This document shows, one piece after another, positions 8,782 through 17,914 of a stretch of 64,000 nucleotides of DNA. The notes beneath the pieces are model-generated. The model made no database searches. It saw only the letters and a list, made by a program, of their open reading frames with translations, and was not told the DNA's origin. The stretch comes from Chloroflexota bacterium (GTDB lineage Bacteria > Chloroflexota > Anaerolineae > Anaerolineales > Anaerolineaceae): NCBI GenBank assembly GCA_012522475.1, contig JAAYKH010000031.1, forward strand, positions 20,458 through 84,457, written 5' to 3'. The stretch's first letter is position 1, and the number at the start of each line of letters is the position of its first letter. The translations under genes and the position numbers were made by a program.

Positions 8782-9243
8782 CTATGCTTCTCCGGACAAT
8801 TGACTCTTTTCAATAAGCTTAATTTTCCCAACCCGGCGCAGATGACGGGCATCATCGGACGGGGTCGCAGCCAGGAAAGCGGCGACAATATGTTTAGCGA
8901 GCTCAGGGCCAACAACCCTGCCACCCAGACATAACATGTTCATCTGGTCGTGCTCAACGCCCTGAGCAGCAGAATAAGTATCATGGCACACACAGGCATA
9001 AACACCAACAATTTTATTCCCTGCAATACAGGCACCCACGCCAGATCCACAAATCACAATTGCACGGTCAGCAGTTCCATCTACAATTGCTTTTCCAGCT
9101 TTTTCTGCAAAATCGGGATAGTCAACGCTTTCCATTGAATTAGTTCCCAAATTAATCGGTATATGACCGTAGGCTTCAACCGCCTCCAAAACGGTTTCCT
9201 TAAGTGGGAACCCACCATGGTCAGATGCGACAGCAATTTTCAT
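8782..9243 (-). CDS. rpiB: Ribose 5-phosphate isomerase B
   Basis: Interconverts ribose-5-phosphate and ribulose-5-phosphate in the non-oxidative pentose phosphate pathway. ASDHGGFPLKE at residues 6-16, catalytic Cys65 in ICGSGVGACIAGNK, and His98 in GVEHDQMNMLCLGGRV are the RpiB signatures. 153 residues is normal. ATG 9243 has an AAGGAAGG ribosome site. It sits between tkt and pgi on the same strand, consistent with joint control of pentose and hexose phosphate flux. Confidence 0.95.
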   Translation of the reverse strand: MKIAVASDHGGFPLKETVLEAVEAYGHIPINLGTNSMESVDYPDFAEKAGKAIVDGTADRAIVICGSGVGACIAGNKIVGVYACVCHDTYSAAQGVEHDQMNMLCLGGRVVGPELAKHIVAAFLAATPSDDARHLRRVGKIKLIEKSQLSGEA

Positions 9244-9288
9244 TTTTACCTTCCTTTAACAAACAAATCAAACACAGTCTTGATCTTG

Positions 9289-11298
9289 CTACTGTGTTCC
9301 TTTTACTAATGCCAGGGCTTTTTCAGTCACATTTGCAACACTGAAGCCGTATTTTTCCATGACCACAGCTATTGGTGCCGAGGCGCCAAAGGTGTCGATA
9401 CCGATCACCAGGCCTTCTTCGCCGACCCAGCGCTCCCAGCCCAGGGTTCTACCAGCCTCAACCGCCAAACGTTTTTTAATCGCCGGTGGCAAAACACTGT
9501 CCCGATAAGCTTGATCCTGTGTGGAGAAAAGTTCCCATGATGGGAAGGAAACCACCCGGGAAGGAATTCCTTTTTCAGCCAATGCTTCAGCCGACTTGAG
9601 CACCAAATCAACTTCTGAACCAGAAGCCATCAAAATCAGCTCAGGCTTTTTATCGCCAAAGTCACCTAAAACATACGCACCTTTAAAGAGTTCCCCAGCG
9701 TTGGTGTAACGTTGGCGATCAATAATTTCAGTATTTTGGCGGGTCAATGCCAATGCACCCGGGCCCTTGTGCTGAATGGCATATCGCCAGGCCTGTGCGG
9801 TTTCGTTCGCATCTGAAGGCCTTATCGTAATCAAATCCGGTATCAAGCGCAAGCTGGTCAGATGCTCAACAGGTTGATGCGTGGGACCATCTTCACCCAC
9901 ACCAATGGAATCGTGGGTAAAAATCCAGATAGAATGGTATTTTGATAGCGCAGAAACGCGGATCGCGCCGCGCATATAATCGGAAAAGACCAAAAAGGTG
10001 CCACCATAAGCCAGCAAACCGCCATGAACCGCCATACCATTGACAATTGCACCCATTCCATGCTCGCGCACGCCAAAATGTATGTTCCGCCCTTCGGGAT
10101 GGTCTGCCTGAAAATCTTGCTGACTCTCAATCCAGGTCATATTTGAGGGCGCCAGGTCCGCTGAACCGCCCATTAATTCCGGAAGAACATCCGCCAAGGC
10201 GTTGATCACTTTACCTGAAGCAGAGCGTGTTGCCAGTCCTTTTTCACTTGGTTCAAAGACGGGGATTGACGCTTCCCAATTATCAGGTAACTCGCCCTTA
10301 ATCCGCCGTTCTAACTCAGCCGCAAGCTGCGGGTAGGCTTCCCGGTACGCAGTGAATTGGTCTTCCCATGCCGATTCCAGTTTTTTCCCATCGGCGACCT
10401 TCGCCTTAAAGTGCTCTCGCACATCTTCGGGAACATAAAACAGCGGCTCAGTTGGCCATCCAGCATTCTGCTTCGCCTGGTTAATTTCGTCCCACCCAGG
10501 AGGGCTGCCGTGGGCGCCAGACGTGTCCTCCACAGTCGGCAAGCCATGCCCAATTTTCGTGCGTACAACAATCAGCGAGGGTCTGGGGTCAGCTTTGGCT
10601 GCCTCGACCGCCTTCACCATGGCATCAATATCAAAAGGATCATCAACGCGGGAGACATGCCAGCCATAAGCTTCAAACCGGGCGGCACGGTCTTCGGTAA
10701 ACGCTATATCTGTAGAGCCATCAATTGAAATTTTATTGTCATCATAAAAATAGATCAACTTACCCAGTTTAAGGTGCCCCGCCAAAGAAGCTGCCTCAGC
10801 GGCAACCCCTTCCATCAAATCACCATCGGTGACCAGAGCATAAACATAATGATCAATAATTTTGTGCCCCGGCTGGTTGAATTCAGCAGCCAGGTGTGCT
10901 TCTGCAATCGCCATGCCAACGCCATTAGCAAAACCCTGCCCCAATGGGCCAGTAGTCACTTCAATACCCGGTGTCAGGTCATATTCTGGGTGTCCGGGTG
11001 TAATACTGCCCCACTGCCGAAAGTCTTTCAATGCCTCCAGCGGCAGATCATACCCTGTCAGGTGAAGCAGACTATACGTAAGCATCGAACCATGTCCACC
11101 GGAAAGAATAAAACGATCACGATTGAACCAATTTGGATTCTTAGGATTGAAATTCAAACAACGCATGTAAATCGCGTATCCAATACCAGCCGTCCCCATT
11201 GGTAATCCAGGGTGGCCTGATTTAGCAGTTTGAATACCGTCAACCGATAAAAATTTTATCGTATTGATCGCTTTATCAACAATTGATTTGTGACTCAT
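9289..11298 (-). CDS. tkt: Transketolase
   Basis: Thiamine diphosphate enzyme moving two-carbon units between sugar phosphates. Motifs: [25 protein letters not shown], the ThDP motif [21 protein letters not shown] with [25 protein letters not shown] with the catalytic Glu, and [20 protein letters not shown]. Full length at 669 residues. It is first in the tkt-rpiB-pgi operon, 45 bases before rpiB. The N-terminus begins [20 protein letters not shown], the expected start. Confidence 0.97.
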   Translation of the reverse strand: MSHKSIVDKAINTIKFLSVDGIQTAKSGHPGLPMGTAGIGYAIYMRCLNFNPKNPNWFNRDRFILSGGHGSMLTYSLLHLTGYDLPLEALKDFRQWGSITPGHPEYDLTPGIEVTTGPLGQGFANGVGMAIAEAHLAAEFNQPGHKIIDHYVYALVTDGDLMEGVAAEAASLAGHLKLGKLIYFYDDNKISIDGSTDIAFTEDRAARFEAYGWHVSRVDDPFDIDAMVKAVEAAKADPRPSLIVVRTKIGHGLPTVEDTSGAHGSPPGWDEINQAKQNAGWPTEPLFYVPEDVREHFKAKVADGKKLESAWEDQFTAYREAYPQLAAELERRIKGELPDNWEASIPVFEPSEKGLATRSASGKVINALADVLPELMGGSADLAPSNMTWIESQQDFQADHPEGRNIHFGVREHGMGAIVNGMAVHGGLLAYGGTFLVFSDYMRGAIRVSALSKYHSIWIFTHDSIGVGEDGPTHQPVEHLTSLRLIPDLITIRPSDANETAQAWRYAIQHKGPGALALTRQNTEIIDRQRYTNAGELFKGAYVLGDFGDKKPELILMASGSEVDLVLKSAEALAEKGIPSRVVSFPSWELFSTQDQAYRDSVLPPAIKKRLAVEAGRTLGWERWVGEEGLVIGIDTFGASAPIAVVMEKYGFSVANVTEKALALVKGTQ

Positions 11299-11518
11299 TT
11301 AAAATATTCCTTTCTTTGATTAATCTGGGTCATTATACCATGTTCACATCAGATATCCTATTTAATAGCAATTAGAACTTGTACTTTCAAACAGATTGGG
11401 GGAAAATTCAGGTGCCCGCTCCGTAAGGCTTTAAAGAAACAGGTGAATGAAGAATAACGCTAAGTCTGAAGTTGCCTGCAAAAGTCAAATGAAAACAAGT
11501 CAGTAACAAAGGAAACAG

Positions 11519-12076
11519 GTGAACAAAAAAAGTTTTATCAGCGTTGCTATCACCTTGGCCCTCATTTGCCTGGTATGGATCATCCTCACACCGATCTTTT
11601 TCCCCAACACACAGGCTGATGCAGTTGGTACAGCGCCTCACCGGGGTTTTTACGCACCTGTTTTCAGCCTGAACACACCTCAAGGTGAAGCACATTCTTT
11701 ATCGAGTTACCAGGACAGGCCGGTTTTGATATTCTTTTGGGCTTCACATTGCTCCATTTGCAAGTCCGTTATGCCAGGTTTAGAAGCCGTTTACCAGGAT
11801 TATGCCCAGCAAGGTTTTGAGATACTGGCGATTAACACCACCAATCAAGACCACCTTTCCGCAGCTGAAGCTTATTTTCAATCTCAGGGTTATACCTTCA
11901 CCATGTTGGTAGATCAGGATGGCTCGGTTTCAGATCAATACCAAATCCATGCCGTACCGACTTCTGTCATCGTTAATCCTGATGGGAAAATTTCAGACTT
12001 AATCATTGGATCAGGGATCAGCGAGGGGTTTTTACGCGCTCATCTCGACACATTGTTTACGAAAGGTGGTCAATAA
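11519..12076 (+). CDS. TlpA/ResA-like membrane-anchored thioredoxin
   Basis: An N-terminal signal anchor (residues 5-28, FISVAITLALICLVWIILTP) exports a redoxin domain. The active site is Cys78-Ser-Ile-Cys81 in FFWASHCSICKSVMP, and the cis-proline loop is HAVPTSVIVNPDG. Such proteins reduce disulfides outside the membrane, for example in cytochrome c maturation. Start is GTG 11519 with AAAGGAAAC upstream. The next gene, an Lgt-like membrane protein fused to HPPK, begins 5 bases after the stop, so they are probably co-transcribed. Confidence 0.85.
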   Translation: MNKKSFISVAITLALICLVWIILTPIFFPNTQADAVGTAPHRGFYAPVFSLNTPQGEAHSLSSYQDRPVLIFFWASHCSICKSVMPGLEAVYQDYAQQGFEILAINTTNQDHLSAAEAYFQSQGYTFTMLVDQDGSVSDQYQIHAVPTSVIVNPDGKISDLIIGSGISEGFLRAHLDTLFTKGGQ

Positions 12077-12080
12077 CGTC

Positions 12081-13322
12081 ATGTTCCCGATGATCAATAT
12101 TGGCCCCCTTGCCATCCAGGCAGCTGGGTTTATTCTCTTGCTGAGTCTTTTTCTCGGCTTTTATTTAACAGGAAAGTTTTCCACAAATCTTGGTACACAT
12201 GCCGAGGCTATAGAAAATGGGGTTCTGATCGGGGTAATTGCCGGTATTCTGGGTGCTCGACTTGGGTTTATGCTCAAAAACCCATCTTTACTGCTAAACA
12301 ATCCTCTCAACCTGCTCTCTTTGACGCCATCCATGTTAGATCGCAGTTTTGGCCCCCTGATCGGTATTCTGGCAATTATCATTTTAGCTCAAAAAAAGCA
12401 TTTGCCGCTCTGGCCAACTTTAGATACCATGACGCCGCTGTTCCTGTTACTCTATATGGGTGTTCATTTGGCAAACTATGCCAATGGCAATGCCTACGGT
12501 ACCCCAACCGGGCTGCCTTGGGGCATCTCATTATGGAATGCCACCAGGCACCCTGTCCAGGTCTACGCCTTTTTGCTCGGAGCGGCATTATTGCTCGGGT
12601 TATTGATTCACACCAAAATGTTGAAAACCACCGGTTTTATGCGCAGCGGCGTCCTGTTCAATGCCGCGATGGCGGGTATCGCGATGATCACCCTCTTCAC
12701 CCGGGCCTTTACCGCAGAAAAACGCCTGCTCGGTCGTTTTGATGTCTACCAGTTAAGCGCATTTGCCCTTCTACTTGGTGCATTAACTTTGTTATACAAA
12801 CGTGCCTACCCGGACAAACAGAGAATCAGTGCTATTATTAGCATGGGCTCAAATGTAGAGCCACAAGTTAAGTTTTCGCAGGCTGAGAAAATACTTTCAG
12901 AACAGTTCCGTATTCGCCGAAGATCAAGTATTTATCAAACAGAGGATGTTAATCAGCGCCCTGGTGTCCAACCATTCCTCAACAGAGTCCTTGAAATAGA
13001 AACGGCTCTGAGCTTTCCAGAGCTGGTCACCCAATTAAAAGCCATCGAAAAACAGCTCGGCAGGATACAGGGCGAAAAAACAAGGGTTGCGTTAGATCTC
13101 GACATATTAACCTATGGCGATGATGTGTTTTTTAGGGCTGATCACCATATTCCCAGCCCAGATCTGTTAAAATATCGTTATCTCGTGATGCCTTTGGCCG
13201 AGATGTCTCCAGATTTTCGACATCCAGCCAACGGCATTTCAATCCAGGAAATTCTGTATAAAATTACCGATCAGGCTCAAATTATTCGAATTAATGAGGT
13301 GGAAAATGGAATTAAAGGGTAA
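12081..13322 (+). CDS. folK: Lgt-like membrane domain fused to HPPK (FolK)
   Basis: Residues 1-~240 form a seven-helix membrane domain resembling prolipoprotein diacylglyceryl transferase: GARLGFML, LANYANGNAYGTPTGLPWG and HPVQVYAF match Lgt landmarks. By eye the essential Arg of the GRxGNFINGE motif is His and its Glu is Asn, so transferase activity is doubtful. Residues ~249-413 are 6-hydroxymethyl-7,8-dihydropterin pyrophosphokinase: IISMGSNVEP, SIYQTEDVNQRPGVQPFLN and ALDLDILTYGD, the ATP/Mg site with paired Asp. The frame is continuous across the join. ATG 12081 was chosen over the longer frame from 12006, which lies inside the thioredoxin gene. The 3' end overlaps the next SDR gene by 17 bases. 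Confidence 0.85.
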   Translation: MFPMINIGPLAIQAAGFILLLSLFLGFYLTGKFSTNLGTHAEAIENGVLIGVIAGILGARLGFMLKNPSLLLNNPLNLLSLTPSMLDRSFGPLIGILAIIILAQKKHLPLWPTLDTMTPLFLLLYMGVHLANYANGNAYGTPTGLPWGISLWNATRHPVQVYAFLLGAALLLGLLIHTKMLKTTGFMRSGVLFNAAMAGIAMITLFTRAFTAEKRLLGRFDVYQLSAFALLLGALTLLYKRAYPDKQRISAIISMGSNVEPQVKFSQAEKILSEQFRIRRRSSIYQTEDVNQRPGVQPFLNRVLEIETALSFPELVTQLKAIEKQLGRIQGEKTRVALDLDILTYGDDVFFRADHHIPSPDLLKYRYLVMPLAEMSPDFRHPANGISIQEILYKITDQAQIIRINEVENGIKG

Positions 13323-14037
13323 AACAGCACTGGTTACAGGCGGCGGGGTTAGGTTAGGACGGGCGTTTGCCCTGGCACTCGCGCGTGAAGGTGTCAACCT
13401 GGTTGTACATTACAATCGGTCGGCAGCACCTGCCGAGGAGACCGTCCAGCTTGCCCTGGCACACGGGGTGCGGGCGATTGCTCTGGGGGCAGATTTTACT
13501 GACCTTTCAGCCGCCCAATCTTTATTTCCTCGCGCCCTCGAGCATTTCAATTGCGTGGATATCCTTATCAACCATGCCGCCATCTACCTGAAAAGCACAG
13601 GGCTTGAGACGGATATTCGAACCTGGGAATCTCAATTCCGAATTAATTTGCATACGCCATTTTTACTCATCCAGGCCTTTGCTAAGCAGCTTCCCAAAAA
13701 TCAGCCGGGCAGGGTTTTGAACATTGCCGATGCCCAAATTCGACAACCACTCCCCTCACATTTTGCCTACCGTCTGACAAAAATTGCCTTGGTTAAAATG
13801 ACACGCATATTTGCTTGCGAACTTGCACCTGATATCACCGTTAATGCGCTGGGCTTGGGCATCATGCTGCCGTTAGCAGGGAAAGAACATGTCGACCTGA
13901 GCGCCTATGCTGAACAAAATATCCCTCTCAAAGAAACTGGCAGTCCGGAAATTGCAGCCGAGAACGCGCTGCACCTGATTAAAAGCGATTTCACCACCGG
14001 TGCATTGCTGACTGTTGATGGCGGACAGTATCTGTAA
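13306..14037 (+). CDS. Pteridine reductase-like SDR (FolM type)
   Basis: Short-chain dehydrogenase with TGGGVRLGRAFA (nucleotide loop with Arg, as in FolM/PTR1), NHAAIYLKS (usual NNAA/NNAS), active-site Tyr-Arg-Leu-Thr-Lys (AYRLTKIAL), and a C-terminal TGALLTVDGGQYL. FolM/PTR1 enzymes reduce dihydrofolate or dihydromonapterin with NADPH. Coupling to folK (17-base overlap) and nearby folB and folE support a pterin substrate. ATG 13306 is preceded by GAGGTGG. 243 residues, normal. Confidence 0.8.
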   Translation: MELKGKTALVTGGGVRLGRAFALALAREGVNLVVHYNRSAAPAEETVQLALAHGVRAIALGADFTDLSAAQSLFPRALEHFNCVDILINHAAIYLKSTGLETDIRTWESQFRINLHTPFLLIQAFAKQLPKNQPGRVLNIADAQIRQPLPSHFAYRLTKIALVKMTRIFACELAPDITVNALGLGIMLPLAGKEHVDLSAYAEQNIPLKETGSPEIAAENALHLIKSDFTTGALLTVDGGQYL

Positions 14038-14042
14038 GCCTT

Positions 14043-14750
14043 TTAGCCACCCGTTGCAGGAATTGCTGCACCGGTGACGGCATCTGAAGCTGGCGACGAT
14101 AAGTACAGAATTACCTTCGCAATCTGCTCAGGTTTAACCCATTGATCAAAATTGGCCTCAGGCATGGCCTGGCGGTTTTCAGGTGTATCAATTGTTCCAG
14201 GCAAAACACAGTTAACCCGAATGTGGCTGGGTTTCAATTCAGCTGCCATGCTTTCCGTCAGCCGCAACACAGCGCTTTTCACCGCTGAATAAGCGCCCAT
14301 CCTTGCACCGCCTTTCATTGAAGCCCCGGCGCCAATCGTCACGATCTTGCCCTGCCCCGCTGATAGCATCCCGGGCACAAACGCTGCTGCAGCATTTAAT
14401 AAGGGGGTCACATTGAGAGCTATCATGTGAGCCCAGGTATCCGTAGTGATCTCATCCACCCGTTGCCCCATAGAGAAACCACCTACCGTATTCACCAACA
14501 CGTCCACGGGCTCCAGTCTGGAAATAATTTCCCCAGCCACCTGGAACATTGCCTCGCGATCCGTGGAATCTATGCCTTCAAAAAAGTGCACACCTTTAGA
14601 GTCGTGGCCAAAAATACTTTCCAATCGCCCCTGGCGATGATCCAGAGCACATACGGTACCGTCCTTTTCTAAAAACGCGTTTACGACCGCCCGCCCCAAA
14701 TTCCCTGCGGCGCCAGTGACCACGATGATTCGATTTTCAAAATCCGACAT
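14043..14750 (-). CDS. SDR family NAD(P)-dependent oxidoreductase
   Basis: Classical short-chain dehydrogenase of 235 residues: VTGAAGNLGRAVV at the N-terminus, NTVGGFSMG, active site Tyr-Ser-Ala-Val-Lys in GAYSAVKSAVLRLTESMAAEL, then IRVNCVLPGTIDTPENRQ. The substrate is unknown. The C-terminus is short (VTGAAIPATGG), ending at the usual glycine-rich strand. It converges with the FolM-like gene 5 bases away and lies 30 bases downstream of a glycosyltransferase on the same strand. Confidence 0.85.
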   Translation of the reverse strand: MSDFENRIIVVTGAAGNLGRAVVNAFLEKDGTVCALDHRQGRLESIFGHDSKGVHFFEGIDSTDREAMFQVAGEIISRLEPVDVLVNTVGGFSMGQRVDEITTDTWAHMIALNVTPLLNAAAAFVPGMLSAGQGKIVTIGAGASMKGGARMGAYSAVKSAVLRLTESMAAELKPSHIRVNCVLPGTIDTPENRQAMPEANFDQWVKPEQIAKVILYLSSPASDAVTGAAIPATGG

Positions 14751-14780
14751 TTCATTTTCCTTTCAACAGTCCCTTTAGGC

Positions 14781-16181
14781 TCATTCGATTGGCGCAATCA
14801 GGGTATCCGCCAACCAGGCCTCCCATTCCTGAGCAGAAATATGCTGTTGAGAAGCCTCCTGCTGGGTAAAGCTTTGTGACTCACGCGCCAAGGCGACCAA
14901 CGCCTGATCGTGAAAATACTCGCCACGAAAATCATGATAGATGCGCTCACCGGTCAAGAAGCACCAGGGTGCCAGGCTATACAATTGATCTGGCGCTGGT
15001 TGGGGAGGTATAAATTGGAGCGACTGACGCTTTTGAGACCGGGTAATAATTTCACCATAGGTTGAAACCTGGCGATGATAATTGAGATGTTCCTGTAAAT
15101 AAGGCAGTACGTCCGAATGGTTTTCTCTGCGCCCGGCTAAAATAGCCAGTACACGGTTAACCGCGCCCTCGGTGTCGCCAAAATCAACCTTGTCGATCAG
15201 GTGGTCTGGCAACAAAGTGCGATGAACGCCGACCTGTGCAACGATACTGGGCGTTCCACACGCCAGGGATTCATAGGCCACATTGCCAAAAGTCTCCACA
15301 AAGCTCCCCAGGCACAGAGTCGCACGACCCAGGCTATAAAGTGCCGCCATCTGCTCCTGGGCCAGCCAAGGAATAAAAACAAAGTGTTCGCGTACGCCCA
15401 GTTCGTCCATCAGCGTCATCATCTGCTGATAAAAATCGGCCTCGCCACCGGAGACCATTGATTGAATCCACTCGGGGATCAATACCTTCACCCGTTGCAG
15501 CCCATGTTGATGCACTAATCGGTCGACCACTTTGATCGTTTCAGGCAGCCCCTTGCCTGGCTCTGGGCGATGGGGGTGCAGAAGGATGAGATCATCTTGC
15601 GGATTTACTTTCAGGCGTGCAGCCAGAGCAGAATAATCAACCAGTTTAAACACCTCGAGATCGATTCCATTGTTTACCAGATGCATGCGCTCTTGCAAGC
15701 CGGGATAAAAGCGGCCCGCAGTTGAGCGAATAACATCGTAAGAAAACTGCGAGATGCAGATTACATCATCAGCCTTGCCAACAAACGTCCCCAGAACGGA
15801 TTCCGGGTAGATATTGTCGCGAAACGATGTCACGGTTGGAATGTGCGCATACACATCCGAAATCAGGAATTCGCCATCATGAATATAAAACCGATCAGCG
15901 GTTTGTAAATGATATGAAATGCGTTCAACAATCAACCCCAAATCCGCACCACTGATGGCATAGGGCTGCGGAAAAGGCAGATGAAAAGGTAAAATTGGCA
16001 GCACATGAACATTTTTAGCCCATTCAAAGCCCGTGGAATGCGGCTGGCTTTGAGCGCACAAAATTTTTACAGCATGTCCCTCCTGCCCCAATAAACGGGT
16101 AATGTGATAAAGATGCTTCGAAGCGCCACCGGTGATTACATCCGGGAAAATCGGGTTAATAGAAAAAGCGACGATTTTCAT
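14781..16181 (-). CDS. Glycosyltransferase family 4 (GT-B)
   Basis: N-terminus MKIVAFSINPIFPDVITGGASKHLYHITRLL is the GT4 acceptor-domain loop. LLHPHRPEPGKGL and the ESLACGTPSIVAQVG region provide the donor-binding E-x7-E element. 466 residues, with a C-terminal extension of about 80 residues rich in Gln/Ser that has no recognisable domain. It probably adds a hexose in cell-surface polysaccharide or glycolipid synthesis; the acceptor is unknown. It is divergent from folB across a 53-base promoter region. Confidence 0.85.
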   Translation of the reverse strand: MKIVAFSINPIFPDVITGGASKHLYHITRLLGQEGHAVKILCAQSQPHSTGFEWAKNVHVLPILPFHLPFPQPYAISGADLGLIVERISYHLQTADRFYIHDGEFLISDVYAHIPTVTSFRDNIYPESVLGTFVGKADDVICISQFSYDVIRSTAGRFYPGLQERMHLVNNGIDLEVFKLVDYSALAARLKVNPQDDLILLHPHRPEPGKGLPETIKVVDRLVHQHGLQRVKVLIPEWIQSMVSGGEADFYQQMMTLMDELGVREHFVFIPWLAQEQMAALYSLGRATLCLGSFVETFGNVAYESLACGTPSIVAQVGVHRTLLPDHLIDKVDFGDTEGAVNRVLAILAGRRENHSDVLPYLQEHLNYHRQVSTYGEIITRSQKRQSLQFIPPQPAPDQLYSLAPWCFLTGERIYHDFRGEYFHDQALVALARESQSFTQQEASQQHISAQEWEAWLADTLIAPIE

Positions 16182-16234
16182 CTCACCTCTGAACTTGTTT
16201 TTGGTACAATTATATCCACAGGAATAAACGATTT

Positions 16235-16585
16235 ATGGACAAAATTTTCATCACAAACCTCTCGGTAAACGGTCTGCTTGGTATTCATGCGCATGAACAA
16301 AAATTTCCACAAGAAATTCGCATCAGCGCAATTATCTCTACAGATATTCGGTCAGCTGCACTTAACGACGATATCCGGCAAACGGTCAATTATTCAACAC
16401 TGGCCAATAAGATAACCCAATTTATCCAGGCTAAGCCTCACCTGACCATCGAGGCGTTAATTGAAGCCCTGGCGGCTGAAATCCTGCAAGACGAGCGCAT
16501 CAGCGCCCTCTGGCTGCGGGTAGAAAAACCAAACGCTGTCCCTGCAGCCGAGTCTGTAGGAATTGAAATTACCCGTTCTCGCTAG
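16235..16585 (+). CDS. folB: Dihydroneopterin aldolase
   Basis: Converts 7,8-dihydroneopterin to 6-hydroxymethyl-7,8-dihydropterin and glycolaldehyde. [26 protein letters not shown] carries the substrate-binding GIHx[18 protein letters not shown] with the pterin-binding Glu, and the Lys of [17 protein letters not shown] follow. 116 residues is typical. Its stop codon and that of the convergent folE overlap by 3 bases (16583-16585 and 16582-16584 of opposite strands). Its product is the substrate of the HPPK domain at 12.8-13.3 kb. Confidence 0.93.
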   Translation: MDKIFITNLSVNGLLGIHAHEQKFPQEIRISAIISTDIRSAALNDDIRQTVNYSTLANKITQFIQAKPHLTIEALIEALAAEILQDERISALWLRVEKPNAVPAAESVGIEITRSR

Positions 16586-17220
16586 ATATTCAGGCGTTCA
16601 GCGCCGCGAGAAATATTATCCAAAAACTCCATCCGTGTTGATATATCTCTGCGAAAGGCGCCCAGCATTGCCGAGGTGGTCATCCGGGCGTCGTGTTTTT
16701 TCACGCCGCGCAGCATCATGCACATGTGCAAACCCTCCACCACAACAGCCACACCCTTGGGTTTAAGCACCACATCCAGGTACTCCGCAATTTGAGTTGT
16801 CATTCGCTCCTGCACCTGCAGACGCCTTGAAAATAGATCAACAATCCGGGGAATTTTTGAAAGGCCAATCACTTTATCCGAAGGGATATACGCCACATGC
16901 GCGCGTCCCATAAAAGGCAGCATGTGATGCTCGCACAAACTATAAAATTCAATATCGCGCACAATCACCATCTGGTCATAAGCCACATCAAATACTGCGT
17001 CGTTAATCAAAGCGCGCGGATCCATTCGGTATCCCGCCAGCAATTCTTTATAGCTATTGGCCACGCGCTGGGGCGTTTTTATCAGGCCTTCCCGTTCAGA
17101 GTCCTCACCAATTGCATTCAGAATTTCCTTAACTGCTGCTGCGATCGAATCAGTATCCATTGGTTGTTCACAAAATAAGTCCGCTGCTAATGCCAGGGGG
17201 TCATCACAATTGATATTCAT
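16582..17220 (-). CDS. folE: GTP cyclohydrolase I
   Basis: Forms 7,8-dihydroneopterin triphosphate from GTP, the first step of folate synthesis. Zinc and catalytic motifs: [12 protein letters not shown] (Cys, His, His), [21 protein letters not shown], and [24 protein letters not shown] with the second zinc Cys. I start at ATG 17220 ([12 protein letters not shown]) because the frame back to 17250 adds only ten residues of no family character. 213 residues. It overlaps folB tail to tail. Confidence 0.95.
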   Translation of the reverse strand: MNINCDDPLALAADLFCEQPMDTDSIAAAVKEILNAIGEDSEREGLIKTPQRVANSYKELLAGYRMDPRALINDAVFDVAYDQMVIVRDIEFYSLCEHHMLPFMGRAHVAYIPSDKVIGLSKIPRIVDLFSRRLQVQERMTTQIAEYLDVVLKPKGVAVVVEGLHMCMMLRGVKKHDARMTTSAMLGAFRRDISTRMEFLDNISRGAERLNI

Positions 17221-17281
17221 TCGAAACCTCCAAGTTTTTAAAGTGTTCACGCATAATTGTATTCAATTAATCAGAAAAATA

Positions 17282-17319
17282 AAAACGGCTTGTGCCATTT
17301 TCACCGCACAAGCCGTTTT
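17282..17319 (-). terminator. Strong bidirectional terminator after hpf
   Basis: 14-bp perfect inverted repeat AAAACGGCTTGTGC / GCACAAGCCGTTTT (17282-17295 and 17306-17319), loop of 10 bases. On the minus strand it follows hpf by 16 bases and runs into TTTTTATTTTT. T-runs on both sides mean it may also stop plus-strand transcription. Confidence 0.85.
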
Positions 17320-17335
17320 TTAAAGACCGCCAGAC

Positions 17336-17902
17336 TTATCCGATTTCAGGGATGATGATCCCATAACTGCCATCACGGCGTTGGTAAAGCACATTAAACT
17401 CGTTTGTATTAGCATTAAAAAAGACGAAGAAACTTTCATGCCCTAAAAGTTTCATTTGTTCGATGGCCTCAAGCTCGTCCATGGGGATCAGCATAAAGCG
17501 TTTTCGACGGGCAATGATAGGTGCTTCTTCGATCTCGTGGGCTTCTTCCAGAGGTGTTTCAATGACTTCGGCAATCGTTTGTCCGTCGCCTCGGCCGCGG
17601 GTGCGTTTGCCTTTAAAGCGCGTGATCTGACGGCGCATTTTATCCAGGGCTGCATCCACCGCAGAAAATATGCTGTCCGAGCGTTCCTCCGAACGCAGAA
17701 TGAAGCCCTTTCCACGCAATGTAAGCTGGGCAACGTAGCGATCATTGGCGTTTCTGGCTGTCTTGACGTGTGAAAGGTCTACCCGGCTTTCGTCAACTTC
17801 CTCCAGGAATTTTTCGAGCTTTTCAACTTTCATTACAACGTAGTCATTAAGCCGATCGGTCAATTCTAAATTCTTGGTAAAGATTTCGATTTTGACAGTC
17901 AT
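17336..17902 (-). CDS. hpf: Ribosome hibernation promoting factor, long form
   Basis: Binds the 30S decoding centre and, through its C-terminal domain, dimerises ribosomes into inactive 100S particles. Residues 1-~105 are the S30AE domain (VKIEIFTKNLELTDRLNDYV, SDSIFSAVDAALDKMRRQI). A charged linker with KGKRTRGRGDG follows, and residues ~130-188 form the dimerisation domain (RRKRFMLIPMDELEAIEQM, ending GSYGIIIPEIG). ATG 17902 is preferred over 17914 because the GGAGG ribosome site lies between the two. The gene starts 13 bases after the comF stop, so it is in the pilin-comF-hpf unit. Confidence 0.93.
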   Translation of the reverse strand: MTVKIEIFTKNLELTDRLNDYVVMKVEKLEKFLEEVDESRVDLSHVKTARNANDRYVAQLTLRGKGFILRSEERSDSIFSAVDAALDKMRRQITRFKGKRTRGRGDGQTIAEVIETPLEEAHEIEEAPIIARRKRFMLIPMDELEAIEQMKLLGHESFFVFFNANTNEFNVLYQRRDGSYGIIIPEIG

Positions 17903-17914
17903 GTTTGCCTCCAT

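Noticed and set aside
11299..11518. Possible riboswitch between tkt and the thioredoxin gene
   Set aside because: Contains duplicated AAACAGGTGAA words but I could not match it to any known riboswitch core or find a stable long stem.
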